Shown here one piece after another: positions 16,946 through 27,251 of a DNA stretch of 45,059 bases. The stretch spans positions 1 through 45,059 of IMG/VR virus record IMGVR_UViG_3300010150_000036; one strand, given 5' to 3'. Numbering within the stretch: position 1 is the stretch's first letter; every line of letters begins with the position of its first letter. The translations under genes were made by a program, and so were the position numbers. The notes beneath the pieces were generated by a model, which was not told the DNA's origin, made no database searches, and worked only from the letters and a program-made list of their open reading frames with translations. Source of the DNA: a virus.

Positions 16946-16953
16946 TATAAATA
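16946..16953 (+). promoter_or_regulatory. Exact T4 late promoter consensus before gp8
   Basis: TATAAATA, the full T4 late -10 consensus, lies in a longer ATAAATATAAATAA run at 16941-16954 in the short gap between the giant gene and gp8. The gp8 ATG is 33 bases downstream. The overlapping ATAAATA at 16941-16947 gives a second possible register. Confidence 0.7.
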
Positions 16954-16986
16954 ACTCAGGCACAATAAAATCGGAACAGAAAACCA

Positions 16987-18795
16987 ATGGCTGCTATTAT
17001 CTCAGATAAATTTAGAATTTTTAATGCGAAGCAATTCTTAGAATCGCTTAGTGAAGGCGCAAACGATAATAGCGCCGATCGCACCAGACTTTACTTTTTC
17101 GTAGGTCGTCCTCAGGCATGGAATGTCTATGTAGAATCATTTTCTACAGCAGGTGGATCACTTACAGTAGGCAACGAACTCTATGCTGGTGCTAACTACG
17201 GCACTGCTACCTGGAGAGCAACTATTCAAGCGGTATACTCAAATTCAGTTCTCCTTAGTGGAGTCTTTGGATCTAGCGGAACTGCTTCTGCTCCTGCTCT
17301 AGGAAGCACACTAAAAGAATATGATGGTTCTGCTGATACAGGTGTTACCACAAAATCGGGTGTTTATCGTTACGCTACGGAAGATGCACCCCCACTTCCA
17401 CTAGACAACCAGACAGAAAAGTTTTCTGTCTATGATGATATTATTGCAGCTAAAAGAGTTACATCTGCAAATGCACGCGCAGTTATCCGTCGTTATAACT
17501 GGGATACAGTTGCAAATCCTAAGTATGACATGTGGAAACCTGATTACTCTGCTACTCCAGGTGGCGGTGGTCAAGTCGGTAAGCAAACTGCTTTAGGATT
17601 TGATGCTATTGGTGATGCCAAGTATTATGTAATGAACTCTTCATATGAAGTGTTTAAGTGTTTATATAACGGACAAAATATTGCCAACCCAACTGGACAG
17701 AATGGAACTGTAGAACCAAATACATCTGCCGCTGGATATGATTCTGGAACTGGAATCTTTACCGAACCATCTGGTGCAGGTTATGTTTGGAAGTATATGT
17801 TCACACTTCCTACAGATGATGTCCTGAAGTTCCTTTCTTCAGACTTCATGCCAATTACTCTTCCTACAGAGTCTACTAGAACTGCTACTGCTGCATTAGC
17901 AGTTGCTGGTTCTATTGATGTTGCTCTAGTAGAAGATGCTGGTAGTAACATGCCTGCTTCTCAAACTCTATTCACCTCAATTAAAGGTGATGGAACAGGT
18001 GGTGTTTTACAAATTACCACAACTGCTGGTGGCGCAATTGATACCGTAAGCGTTGCAGCTCGTGGATCTGGTTACACTTATGCCAACATTGCTGTTGGAA
18101 ATGGTAATCTGTTTAGTGATCAAGGTTTGACTAGTGCAGTTGGTTCTGCTGGTGCAATCGCTTCTGTAGAAGTAGTCCTTCCCCCTAAAGGTGGTCACGG
18201 TGCAGATGCTGACTTAGAACTTAATGCTAAGCGTATTATGACGAATATTCGTCTAACCTATGCTGAAGGTTCGGGTGACTTCCCTGTAGATAACGATTTC
18301 CGTAGAATTGGTCTTGTTACAGATCCTTACAACTATGGAACTACTACAGAAGCAACTGATTCTACTCTAAACGGTTTGTTTGCTGTTAAGATTACTGGAT
18401 CAACTGCCGATTACATCGTTGACGAAGCAATCAGTCAAATTCGTGGTGATGGTAATATCGCTAAAGGTCAAGTTGTATCTTGGACTTTAGATAGTGGATC
18501 ATCTACTGATGGTATTCTTAAGTATTACCAGTCTCCTGATCAGCATCTTCATGAAGGTCAAGTATATCCATTTGAAGCAAATGGTTCTGTAGATGTTACT
18601 GGTGCTTCTTCTGCTGCTGATGGTAATGTAGATACTACATACAACGGTTCTTTAGAAGGCGTTCCTTTAACCAATGGACTTGGTACTCCACAAATTGCTA
18701 ACAATTCTGGAGACATCATTTATATTGAGAACCGTCGTCTTATCACTCGTGCTCCTGACCAAATTGAAGATATTAAACTTGTAATTGAGTTCTGA
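16987..18795 (+). CDS. 8: Baseplate wedge subunit gp8
   Basis: The 602-residue product begins ISDKFRIFNAKQFLESL and has LYFFVGRPQAW (about 35-45), a PPLPLD turn (about 134) and a DDIIAAKRVTSANARAVIRR section. It then has YDMWKPDY, EVFKCLYNGQN and GYVWKYMFTLP. These are the landmarks of the gp8 family. gp8 dimers join gp7, gp10 and gp6 in the T4 wedge. T4 gp8 has 334 residues, so this copy is nearly twice as long; the extra part, after about residue 300, contains the fibre-like GSGYTYANIAVGNG beta repeat. An exact late promoter box precedes it. Expression is expected late, together with the other wedge genes. Confidence 0.93.
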   Translation: MAAIISDKFRIFNAKQFLESLSEGANDNSADRTRLYFFVGRPQAWNVYVESFSTAGGSLTVGNELYAGANYGTATWRATIQAVYSNSVLLSGVFGSSGTASAPALGSTLKEYDGSADTGVTTKSGVYRYATEDAPPLPLDNQTEKFSVYDDIIAAKRVTSANARAVIRRYNWDTVANPKYDMWKPDYSATPGGGGQVGKQTALGFDAIGDAKYYVMNSSYEVFKCLYNGQNIANPTGQNGTVEPNTSAAGYDSGTGIFTEPSGAGYVWKYMFTLPTDDVLKFLSSDFMPITLPTESTRTATAALAVAGSIDVALVEDAGSNMPASQTLFTSIKGDGTGGVLQITTTAGGAIDTVSVAARGSGYTYANIAVGNGNLFSDQGLTSAVGSAGAIASVEVVLPPKGGHGADADLELNAKRIMTNIRLTYAEGSGDFPVDNDFRRIGLVTDPYNYGTTTEATDSTLNGLFAVKITGSTADYIVDEAISQIRGDGNIAKGQVVSWTLDSGSSTDGILKYYQSPDQHLHEGQVYPFEANGSVDVTGASSAADGNVDTTYNGSLEGVPLTNGLGTPQIANNSGDIIYIENRRLITRAPDQIEDIKLVIEF

Positions 18796-18811
18796 TACTT
18801 GTATTACTTCG

Positions 18812-18818
18812 CTAAATA
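18812..18818 (+). promoter_or_regulatory. Late promoter box CTAAATA flanked by inverted repeat
   Basis: CTAAATA lies in the 59-base gap after gp8, 36 bases before the next ATG. It sits inside a short inverted repeat, CTTCG at 18807-18811 and CGAAG at 18825-18829. The stem is short and may be chance. Confidence 0.5.
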
Positions 18819-18845
18819 CTTTAACGAAGATGTTAGTATTACTGG

Positions 18846-18849
18846 CGGA
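18846..18849 (+). promoter_or_regulatory. Shine-Dalgarno GGAG before the DUF4815-type gene
   Basis: GGAG lies five bases before the ATG at 18855. It is one of the few clear ribosome binding sites in the window, and it fixes this start. Confidence 0.6.
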
Positions 18850-18854
18850 GTACG

Positions 18855-21800
18855 ATGCCACAAAAGACCAACCTGAATGTATCTCCTTACTACGAGGATT
18901 TTGACGACAATAAGAATTTTTATAAAATTCTATTTCGTCCAGGATACTCGATTCAAGGAAGAGAACTAACCCAAGTTCAATCAATCCTACAAAACCAAAT
19001 TGAAAGTTTCGGTAAGAATACTTTCAAACAAGGTGAGTTGGTTGTCCCTGGAGAGGTTGGTCTCAACAACAGATTAGATTACGTAAAACTGTCTTCTGTT
19101 TCCGAAGTAGCGGTAAACGAGGACGGTTCTGTTGTATTCAGAAAGTACGATATTTCACAGATTGTCGGTAGACAACTTAAAGGATTAACTTCTGGAGTCA
19201 TTGCTAATTTAGTAGCAATTCAGAAATCTACTACAACTAGTGCAGATACTCTATTTGTTAATTACCTTTCTAGTGGTAATGCAGGAAATGAAAACACCTT
19301 TAGACAAGGTGAGACACTAGAGGTAGTTAATGGTGTTAATACGCCACTATTAGTAGTTGGAACTGATGGAAGCGTTCTACCAACTACTGTTACAGTAACT
19401 GATACAGATACCAATATACAAACTGTACTTGCAAGTCCTGCTATGGGATTTGCTTCTGCTGTTAAAGTTGAAGAAGGTGTGTATTTTGTTAATGGATTCT
19501 TTGTAAGAAATGACGAAGAACTATTCATCATTGATCCATATTATAATGCACCATCTGCAAGTATTGGATTTAAGATTGAAGAAAAAATTGTAACACCAGA
19601 AGAAGACCCAACTTTATATGATAATGCAATCGGTTCTTCCAACTATTCTGCTCCTGGAGCACATAGACTCAACATTGAGTTAAAATTAGAAAAATATAAT
19701 TTAGAAGAAACTACAGATAAGAACTTCATTAAAATTCTTACTGTAAAAAATGGTATTATTCAAAAACAAATTAAAGCAGTAGAATATTCTTTAATTGAAA
19801 ATACCCTAGCAAAAAGAACATACGAAGAGTCTGGTGATTATGTTGTAGATCGTTTTGATACTGAAGCAAGAGAGTATTATCAAAAAGACGGTAACAATGG
19901 AATCTATGCAGAGGATGAAAATGGTCTTGTAAATGGACTAAGCATCCAAGATGCTTCACAAAAAATGATCGTCAGTGTCGGTCCTGGTAAAGCATATATC
20001 AAGGGATACGAAATTGTCAATAAAGAAACTAAAGATATTGTAGTCAACAAAGCAAGAGAAACTGTTGATGCTGAAAATATTACACTAAAGACTTCTGGTC
20101 TTCCAACATATCCTATTACTAATGTATATGGATCTGTACCTTTTAATGCAGATGGTTCTGACTTAACTGCATATCCAGATTTAGAACTGTATAGAAATTA
20201 TAATGACGGTACTATCGGTCAGAACATTTCATTTATTGGATCTTCTACAAAAGATCCAAATAGAACTGGTGTAGAGACAAAATCTACTGTTGATAGAAGA
20301 GGAACTCTCTATACAGATAATCAAGCTATCAAAACTATTGTAATAGATATCACTAAGAGCAATCTTATTGATAAAATTAATACTAGCAATACATTATCAT
20401 TTGATGATTGCTGCGATGCAAATGGAAATATCTATGTAGTATTCACTTATTCTGGTGGATCTCCAGAAACATTTAAATCATTTAAACTGATTGGTTTCTC
20501 TGTTAAGTATAGACCAGATATTCTTGGAGCAAAACGATATGCTGAACTAACAGTTCTTGGAAGTAAAGATGAAATTATTGGATTACTTAAAGAATATGAC
20601 GAAGTTGACGGAGCACTTTATAGAAAAATTTTCTTAAGTACTGATACTTCTAATCCAAGTCTAGATCCAGATGAAGTTCTTGGATATGTTGTAGATTACA
20701 GTGAGCATGTAACCCCCCTTATTGGTGTTGCAAAACCATCCAACTTTACATTCAAAGAGAATGGATTTGGTTTCAATCCAGATACTGATACTGTAATCTC
20801 CAAAGGAAAACTGTCAGGAGGACAGTCTGCATATAATGCTATTTTTGGATTGGGATATTTTGGTCCCACATTCTACACTAAAATCGTCCTAGACGCTTCT
20901 ATAGCGACTGGACAATTCTCCAAAGGCAAATATATATTTGGTGTAACTAGTGGTGCTTATGGAGTCATTGAAGGCGCTTCTGGGTCTTCTTTTACTACAT
21001 CAAACGAGTTACTAATCACAACACTATCTGGTAAGTTTAAACCAGGAGAAGTAATTAGAGAAGAAGCAGATAGTTTAGGTGGAACTAATTCTGCAAGAAT
21101 TGCAATCAACAATACGATTTCGCACTTTATTGTTAAGTTCAGAAGCACTGGTTATGCTGCTGGATCTGGTATTACCATTAATGGTGTAACATTTGATACA
21201 TCTAAAGTAGATGTCAACATGAACATTGATGGTAAAGTGTATAACATTCTTATCAAGAATAGAGATGCATTCACTCAAACATATTCACAACCACCTAATG
21301 TATTAGTTGAAGTTGGTAGTTCTAATGTAACAGCAACTGCAAAGGTTGAAGCAGTCTTGTTTAGAAATACTGTCACGACATACACACCAGAAGATGTTAA
21401 ATCTTTTGGTTGTGCTTTTGGTTCTGGTGGAAGTAACAAATTTACTGCCGACCTTGAGACAGCAAAGAGTCCATATGCAAAACTAACTCCTGTTACAGAT
21501 TTCACATTTACGGGAACAGAAGGACTGAAATTCTTATCATGTAATGGATTCAATGGAGATACAACAGTCTTCCTCAAAGCAGGAGATTATGTACAATTTA
21601 CTGGTGATGATGGTTTTACAGAAAAGGCAATGGTCCTTTATGCGACCAAACCAGAAGGAACTCTTAAATCCAGAATCTACCTAGACACTGCATTGCCATC
21701 TGATGTATCTAATGGTTCTGTTGTTAAAATTGGTGCCATTATTGAAAATGGAAGTAAAGGATCTTTAGTTTATCCAACAGGTGGTAGTCAAGTATCTTCA

Positions 21801-24800
21801 ATCTCACAAGGTACTGATGATTCTAAAATTAGTTTCTTCTACAGAAAAGACTTCATTACAGAATCTTCTGGAAGTGGTGGAAACATTACATTTACTGCAC
21901 AACTACCATTTGGTACACAAAGATTTGCTGAATTCTCAAAAGAAAATTTTGTAATGACAGTTCTTGATGCAGGAACTGCTACTAAGGTTTCTAAGGGTGA
22001 TGTCATTTATCTGACAGAAAATGATATTGTTAAGTCTAGCACAACTGATGTTACTAGTGGATTGAATGCTGGTAGCGTACAAGTTTCTTTACCAAACGAA
22101 TTTTTTGGAACATCTGCCGAACCATTCCCTAAACTTAAGTTAAGTGCAACTTTAGAATTAAGTAAAGCAAGACCTAGAATTAAAACATCTGTCAGAAATA
22201 AGAGAATCTTAATTAAATCTGTTGGCGATAGAGTTGTTCCAATAAGAGGAGAAGATTTTGATTCCGAGGATACTTCAGTAGCAACATATTCTGATATCTA
22301 CAAACTTAAGTATGTTTTTGAAGGAACATCTTCTGCCCCTCCTGTTATCGATACTGCTGGTAATTTAGTTACTGGTATTGATGTAACTGAAAGATTTACA
22401 TTTGATAATGGTCAGAGAGATACTTATTATGATGTTTCTAGAATTATCTTAAGACCAGGATTTGATGCTCCTGTTGGACAACTAGTGGTTGCCTTCGATT
22501 ACTTTGAGCATTCACAAGGAGATTTCTGTACAGTTGATAGTTACCTTCATGAGGCAGGTGTAACATTAGATGAAATTCCATCCTTTAATTCTGCCGTTTA
22601 TGGAATTGTATCTTTAAAGAATGTATTCGACTTTAGACCCAAAGTTGATTCTACATCAATTATCACTGGTTTCCAAGATCAATCATCCAGAGAAGTTATC
22701 ACTAGAAGTTTTATTGGTAGTGGTGGTGTTGCTTCTGTTATACCTGCTCCAGATAAAAATATTGAATTCACATTTAAGTTTACTCAAACAGAATTCTTGA
22801 ATAGAATTGATGGTGTTTACTTAAACAAAAAAGGTGAGTTTGTTCTCAAAGAAGGTAATTCTTCACAGAACCCAACCAAACCAGAACTTATTGATGATGC
22901 AATCCCACTATATTACTATTATATTCCAGCATTTACCACCAGTAGTAAAGATGTAAGAATTACTCCTGTTGATAACCGTCGTTACACAATGCGTGACATC
23001 GGTAAATTAGAGAAGCGTATTGAGCGTCTTGAATACTATACCACACTCAGTATATTAGAGCAGCAAGCTCTAAACATGCAGATTAAAGATTCCATTGGTT
23101 TAGACAGATTCAAGACTGGTTTTGTTGTAGACAATTTTGAAACTCATCGTATCGGTCAGATTTCTTCTGATGACTATAAGTGTTCTATTGACACCCAACA
23201 GTCTGTAATGAGAGCACCCAATAAGGAAGATTCTTTTGGGTTAGAAGAAATTAATAACACAGATGATCAAAGATTTGTTGATGGTTATGTGAGAACTGGT
23301 GATATTGTAACACTACCATATTCAGAACTAAAAGTTCTTGGAAATAGTTTTGCAACTAAGACAATCAATCCTAATCCATTTGTAGCTCTACAATATGTTG
23401 GTGATGGATCACTATCTCCTGAAATTGATTCATGGTATGACCAGACTGTAGAACCACTTATTGTTGATAACAACACTGGTTTGTATTCAATCTTTATTGC
23501 TAAAGATGACACGACAGAGACATTCTCTAGTATTTTTAATTCTTTTGCAATTAACTGGGTTGGTACATCTGGTACATTTGGAAGCATTACTTCACTTGGA
23601 ACTACAAACACAGAACAATCTGGAGCACAAGTTACTGTAGCAGCAACTGCTAGCAGTTCTAATGTAAGTCCTGATAATAATGAAATTGGCAAAGGACTCA
23701 CTAGTGACTCTGATGAGAAAAGTTCTGTTGCAACTTCACTGAAATTTTATGCAAGATCAACACCAGTCAAGTTTATTGTTAATAGACTGAAACCATTCAC
23801 TAGAGTGTATCCTTTCTTAGATGGTATTGATATTTCTAGATGGGTCAATGCAGACTCTAGATATAGTGGAATTGCTGGCAACTCTTTAATTGGTTTCAAT
23901 TCTCCTATTACAACTGATGAAAATGGAAATGCTAGTGGTTTAATATTAATTCCTGCTGGTTATCCACCAACAGAAAATGCAGCATGGACAAATGATGTGA
24001 AGACGGTTGCGTATGACTTTACAAAACCAATTGTAAGAGTTCCAACTGGTATTAAGACAATTAGATTTACATCAAGTTCATCGAATGCTGCTAAAGATAC
24101 AGTAGATACATATACAGATTTTAAATTCTATGCTACTGGAAAACTACCACAAAATCCATCGAGCATCACATCCACATCACCTGCATTCTTTAAGGCAAAT
24201 GAAGGTGTGCAAAAAATTGATAGTGTTACTGATGTAGAATTCAAACCAAATCCTCTTGCACAAACATTTAGTATTGATTCATTTGATGGTGGATTATTTG
24301 TAACCAGTGTTGATTTATATTTCAATGCGAAGAGTGATAATATTCCAATTAGAGCATACATCACAAATACAGAAGCAGAAAAACCTGCCAAGCATATTCT
24401 TCCAGGTGCTGCAGCAACTATCAACCCAGAAACAAAAATTCGTGTATTTGCAAACGGAACTACAACACTTACTATTGGAGAATCTATTGTAGGTGCAACA
24501 TCTGCATGTAGTGGACCTTTACTGAAAGTATTAGATTCTACTAATATTGAGGTATCTTCTTCTGCAAATGGCAAAGTGATTCTGTCTAACGATCAGGTTT
24601 ACACATTAGTTTTATCTAATCATAATGGTAGAGAATTTAGACAAAATGAAACATTGATTATTGAATCGGTAACTCTGTTTAATAACACATCCAATACACA
24701 ACTTTCTTTAACTGTTGCTAAAGATTCAGGAACTGTTTCTAGTTTAAATGTTACTAGTACTGGTGGTGGTTATGAATCCGCCTTCTTAACATTCGAGAGT

Positions 24801-27026
24801 CCTCAACTTTCTGGAGGAAGTCAAGCAAGTGGATCTGTTAAGATCTCTGGAGGTAGAATTTATAATGCTGATGTAGCACTAGGAGGTTCTGGATATACTG
24901 CTCCTCCTGCAATTGTTGTTAAGGGAGTTGGACAAGCAGCATCAGGTGCTGTAATTACTGCAAATATTACAATTGATAATCCTGCAGTTAAGATGGGTAT
25001 TGCTGTTGATACTGGTGAAGTAACTAATTCAACAACTCCAACTAAATTTAAATTTAAGAATCCAGTATATCTACAAAATGATGTAAGTTATGCATTAGTT
25101 GTTGAGACAGATTCCACTGAGTATAAACTCTGGGCATCAAGACTTGGTGAAACCGAAATCGTTACCAGTTCTCCTGTTACAACTCAACCGCTTTTGGGTT
25201 CTGTCTATAAAGCACAGAACACTGATAACTGGACAGAAGATCTATTTGAAGATCTTAAGTTCAATTTATATCGTGCAGAATTTGATACTACTAAATTTGC
25301 AAGTCTAAAAGTATCAAATAAATCATTAGCATTAGAAAAACTTCAATTAAATCCAATAGAAACAAGTGGAGTTTCTGATCAAAATGCAACAGCGGAACTA
25401 TTCAAACTCAACAATAAGTATGTAAAAATTTACCACAAAAACCATGGTTTTGAAGATAGTGGAAAGTCTTATGTTTTCTTCAGTGGAGCAGACGGTGTTG
25501 GAGGAGTTTCTAATACTCAATTAAATACAACACTATTCCAAATTAAAAACTCTGGTGTTGATACTTATAATATTATAAATGAAACAACAGCTGCTTCTAG
25601 CACCAAAGGTGGTGGTAGTTTAGTTCTTGCTTCACACAATAGAAAGTTTGAAAGATTATACCCAAGAGTAAATTATCTATCATTCAGTAAAACTACTATT
25701 GAGTCTACAGTAAAAACAACAAATATTATTCCTGTTGATTCTAACACCAATGTATATACATCGTATTCACAAACTGGTTATGAAAAAACTTTCCTGAATG
25801 AAATTCAGTATTTTACAAATCAAAAAATTATTGCATCTGGTATCAACCAAGTAATGAATAATTTAAATAATTCTCTAGAATATAAGATTGATTTTAAATC
25901 TGATGTTTCTTACTTATCACCTGCATTTGACCTTTCTTCTGCTTCTGTAATTACTTCTTCAAATAGAATTGAAAAAGGTGATGGAGATGAAGCAAGATAC
26001 GGAAGAAGGGACCAGGTACTTAAACTTAAAGAAGTTTATGAATTTTCAACAGGATCTTTAGTGGGAGGTAGTATTGATATTGGTGATTCTATCGAGGGAT
26101 CTAACTCTAAAGCAAAAGGTATCGTTGTTAATACAAAAACTGTAAGCGGTAGTCCAGTTATTACTGCTAGAATTTCTACTGTAAATCCTTTTGTTAAAGG
26201 AGATACATTAGCAATTTCTGGAGAATCAATTACTCCATCAATTATTACAGATCCAATTAAAATCCAATTTGGCGGAACTGCTGGTCCAAAAATTATTGCT
26301 AATGGTGCATCCATCAAAGCTAGAAATGTTGGTTTAACTAGTACATTTGATGCCAAGATTGAAGGTAAAGTTACATTCTTTGATATTAAAAATCAAATTA
26401 TTACAGTTAAGAATGATAAGAAACCTTTTGGTTCAACAACATTTACTCAAAATATTTCAGAAGCATCACTTACAGAACCACAGGTTGCAAGATCTGGTTC
26501 TGGTGTAGAGGACATTTTCCGTGTTGGAGACATCATTCAATACACAGGACAAGATGAGGATGAAAAACCATATTGGGAAGTTAAAGAATTAACTTATACG
26601 GATGGTATTGATTATTCACCAGAAAATAATTTCTCGAATAGTTCTTCTATTGCAAAATATGTAACGAAAGAAATTTCTATTGGTAATCCTGGAACATCTA
26701 TTAATGTTAAATTGACAGCAAACATTAAAGATGTAGATGATATTCAAGTTTTATTCAGATATAAAGAATCTTCTAGTCAAGAATCTTTCGATATTATTGA
26801 ATATCAATTCTTTAATGAAAATGGATCTCCAGACTTCCCCTCAATTGCAACATCTACAAATACTATATCCAGTGTTGTTGAGAAGCAAGAATCTTATCAA
26901 GAATTAGAATATAGTATAGCAGATTTACCAGAATTTTCTTCTTTTGGAATTAAAATTGTTATGAAATCTGACAACCCCTCATATGTTCCAAAAATTCAAG
27001 ATATGAGAGCTGTTGCTTCTTATTAA
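18855..27026 (+). CDS. DUF4815-type 2723-residue baseplate/tail structural protein
   Basis: The first 80 residues (KTNLNVSPYYEDFD, FYKILFRPGYSIQGREL, VQSILQNQIESFG) match the DUF4815 family of phage structural proteins. Following the N-terminal region are beta modules, then a conserved section at about 1373-1410 (RRYTMRDIGKLEKRIERLEY) that should form a coiled coil and trimerise. Next are FARVYPF-like sections (KPFTRVYPFLDGIDISRWV) and G-x-GY repeats. The C-terminus (IKIVMKSDNP, VPKIQDMRAVASY) resembles the end of other cyanophage structural proteins. Position after gp8 corresponds to T4 genes 9/10, so a role linking wedge to fibres is likely but inferred. A GGAG site and late box precede it; the next gene begins nine bases after its stop. 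Confidence 0.9.
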   Translation: MPQKTNLNVSPYYEDFDDNKNFYKILFRPGYSIQGRELTQVQSILQNQIESFGKNTFKQGELVVPGEVGLNNRLDYVKLSSVSEVAVNEDGSVVFRKYDISQIVGRQLKGLTSGVIANLVAIQKSTTTSADTLFVNYLSSGNAGNENTFRQGETLEVVNGVNTPLLVVGTDGSVLPTTVTVTDTDTNIQTVLASPAMGFASAVKVEEGVYFVNGFFVRNDEELFIIDPYYNAPSASIGFKIEEKIVTPEEDPTLYDNAIGSSNYSAPGAHRLNIELKLEKYNLEETTDKNFIKILTVKNGIIQKQIKAVEYSLIENTLAKRTYEESGDYVVDRFDTEAREYYQKDGNNGIYAEDENGLVNGLSIQDASQKMIVSVGPGKAYIKGYEIVNKETKDIVVNKARETVDAENITLKTSGLPTYPITNVYGSVPFNADGSDLTAYPDLELYRNYNDGTIGQNISFIGSSTKDPNRTGVETKSTVDRRGTLYTDNQAIKTIVIDITKSNLIDKINTSNTLSFDDCCDANGNIYVVFTYSGGSPETFKSFKLIGFSVKYRPDILGAKRYAELTVLGSKDEIIGLLKEYDEVDGALYRKIFLSTDTSNPSLDPDEVLGYVVDYSEHVTPLIGVAKPSNFTFKENGFGFNPDTDTVISKGKLSGGQSAYNAIFGLGYFGPTFYTKIVLDASIATGQFSKGKYIFGVTSGAYGVIEGASGSSFTTSNELLITTLSGKFKPGEVIREEADSLGGTNSARIAINNTISHFIVKFRSTGYAAGSGITINGVTFDTSKVDVNMNIDGKVYNILIKNRDAFTQTYSQPPNVLVEVGSSNVTATAKVEAVLFRNTVTTYTPEDVKSFGCAFGSGGSNKFTADLETAKSPYAKLTPVTDFTFTGTEGLKFLSCNGFNGDTTVFLKAGDYVQFTGDDGFTEKAMVLYATKPEGTLKSRIYLDTALPSDVSNGSVVKIGAIIENGSKGSLVYPTGGSQVSSISQGTDDSKISFFYRKDFITESSGSGGNITFTAQLPFGTQRFAEFSKENFVMTVLDAGTATKVSKGDVIYLTENDIVKSSTTDVTSGLNAGSVQVSLPNEFFGTSAEPFPKLKLSATLELSKARPRIKTSVRNKRILIKSVGDRVVPIRGEDFDSEDTSVATYSDIYKLKYVFEGTSSAPPVIDTAGNLVTGIDVTERFTFDNGQRDTYYDVSRIILRPGFDAPVGQLVVAFDYFEHSQGDFCTVDSYLHEAGVTLDEIPSFNSAVYGIVSLKNVFDFRPKVDSTSIITGFQDQSSREVITRSFIGSGGVASVIPAPDKNIEFTFKFTQTEFLNRIDGVYLNKKGEFVLKEGNSSQNPTKPELIDDAIPLYYYYIPAFTTSSKDVRITPVDNRRYTMRDIGKLEKRIERLEYYTTLSILEQQALNMQIKDSIGLDRFKTGFVVDNFETHRIGQISSDDYKCSIDTQQSVMRAPNKEDSFGLEEINNTDDQRFVDGYVRTGDIVTLPYSELKVLGNSFATKTINPNPFVALQYVGDGSLSPEIDSWYDQTVEPLIVDNNTGLYSIFIAKDDTTETFSSIFNSFAINWVGTSGTFGSITSLGTTNTEQSGAQVTVAATASSSNVSPDNNEIGKGLTSDSDEKSSVATSLKFYARSTPVKFIVNRLKPFTRVYPFLDGIDISRWVNADSRYSGIAGNSLIGFNSPITTDENGNASGLILIPAGYPPTENAAWTNDVKTVAYDFTKPIVRVPTGIKTIRFTSSSSNAAKDTVDTYTDFKFYATGKLPQNPSSITSTSPAFFKANEGVQKIDSVTDVEFKPNPLAQTFSIDSFDGGLFVTSVDLYFNAKSDNIPIRAYITNTEAEKPAKHILPGAAATINPETKIRVFANGTTTLTIGESIVGATSACSGPLLKVLDSTNIEVSSSANGKVILSNDQVYTLVLSNHNGREFRQNETLIIESVTLFNNTSNTQLSLTVAKDSGTVSSLNVTSTGGGYESAFLTFESPQLSGGSQASGSVKISGGRIYNADVALGGSGYTAPPAIVVKGVGQAASGAVITANITIDNPAVKMGIAVDTGEVTNSTTPTKFKFKNPVYLQNDVSYALVVETDSTEYKLWASRLGETEIVTSSPVTTQPLLGSVYKAQNTDNWTEDLFEDLKFNLYRAEFDTTKFASLKVSNKSLALEKLQLNPIETSGVSDQNATAELFKLNNKYVKIYHKNHGFEDSGKSYVFFSGADGVGGVSNTQLNTTLFQIKNSGVDTYNIINETTAASSTKGGGSLVLASHNRKFERLYPRVNYLSFSKTTIESTVKTTNIIPVDSNTNVYTSYSQTGYEKTFLNEIQYFTNQKIIASGINQVMNNLNNSLEYKIDFKSDVSYLSPAFDLSSASVITSSNRIEKGDGDEARYGRRDQVLKLKEVYEFSTGSLVGGSIDIGDSIEGSNSKAKGIVVNTKTVSGSPVITARISTVNPFVKGDTLAISGESITPSIITDPIKIQFGGTAGPKIIANGASIKARNVGLTSTFDAKIEGKVTFFDIKNQIITVKNDKKPFGSTTFTQNISEASLTEPQVARSGSGVEDIFRVGDIIQYTGQDEDEKPYWEVKELTYTDGIDYSPENNFSNSSSIAKYVTKEISIGNPGTSINVKLTANIKDVDDIQVLFRYKESSSQESFDIIEYQFFNENGSPDFPSIATSTNTISSVVEKQESYQELEYSIADLPEFSSFGIKIVMKSDNPSYVPKIQDMRAVASY

Positions 27027-27035
27027 TTTCCGCGT

Positions 27036-27251
27036 ATGAGTTATATTAAAGTTAAGGGACATGACGGTCTTGTAAGAGACGAAAACACAGGTGCCATCAT
27101 TATTAATGACAATTCTGCCATTGAAGGTAGAAGAAAATCAAAACAGTTGAGTTCCGCGTTAGACGACATAAATACATTGAAGGATGAAGTATCTGAAATT
27201 AAGTCCCTTCTGCACGAGTTAATAAAAAATGCCAGCAATTCAAGTAGCTAG
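27036..27251 (+). CDS. Small protein with C-terminal coiled coil
   Basis: The 71-residue product has an N-terminal strand-like section (YIKVKGHDGLVRDENTGAII) and then a helix of heptad character (ALDDINTLKDEVSEIKSLLH, about 41-60), ending in a Ser/Asn tail. I recall homologues between the large structural genes of T4-like cyanophages. It starts nine bases after the DUF4815-type gene and overlaps the fibre gene by 23 bases, so translation of the three is probably coupled. A short coiled-coil protein here may join or chaperone trimeric fibre parts, but no function is established. Confidence 0.8.
   Translation: MSYIKVKGHDGLVRDENTGAIIINDNSAIEGRRKSKQLSSALDDINTLKDEVSEIKSLLHELIKNASNSSS

Noticed and set aside
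23285-24574. Minus-strand frames of 138 and 148 codons
   Set aside because: They lie inside the DUF4815-type gene in a place of continuous plus-strand coding; their Val/Ser-rich products mirror its codon pattern, and no promoter or start site is visible.
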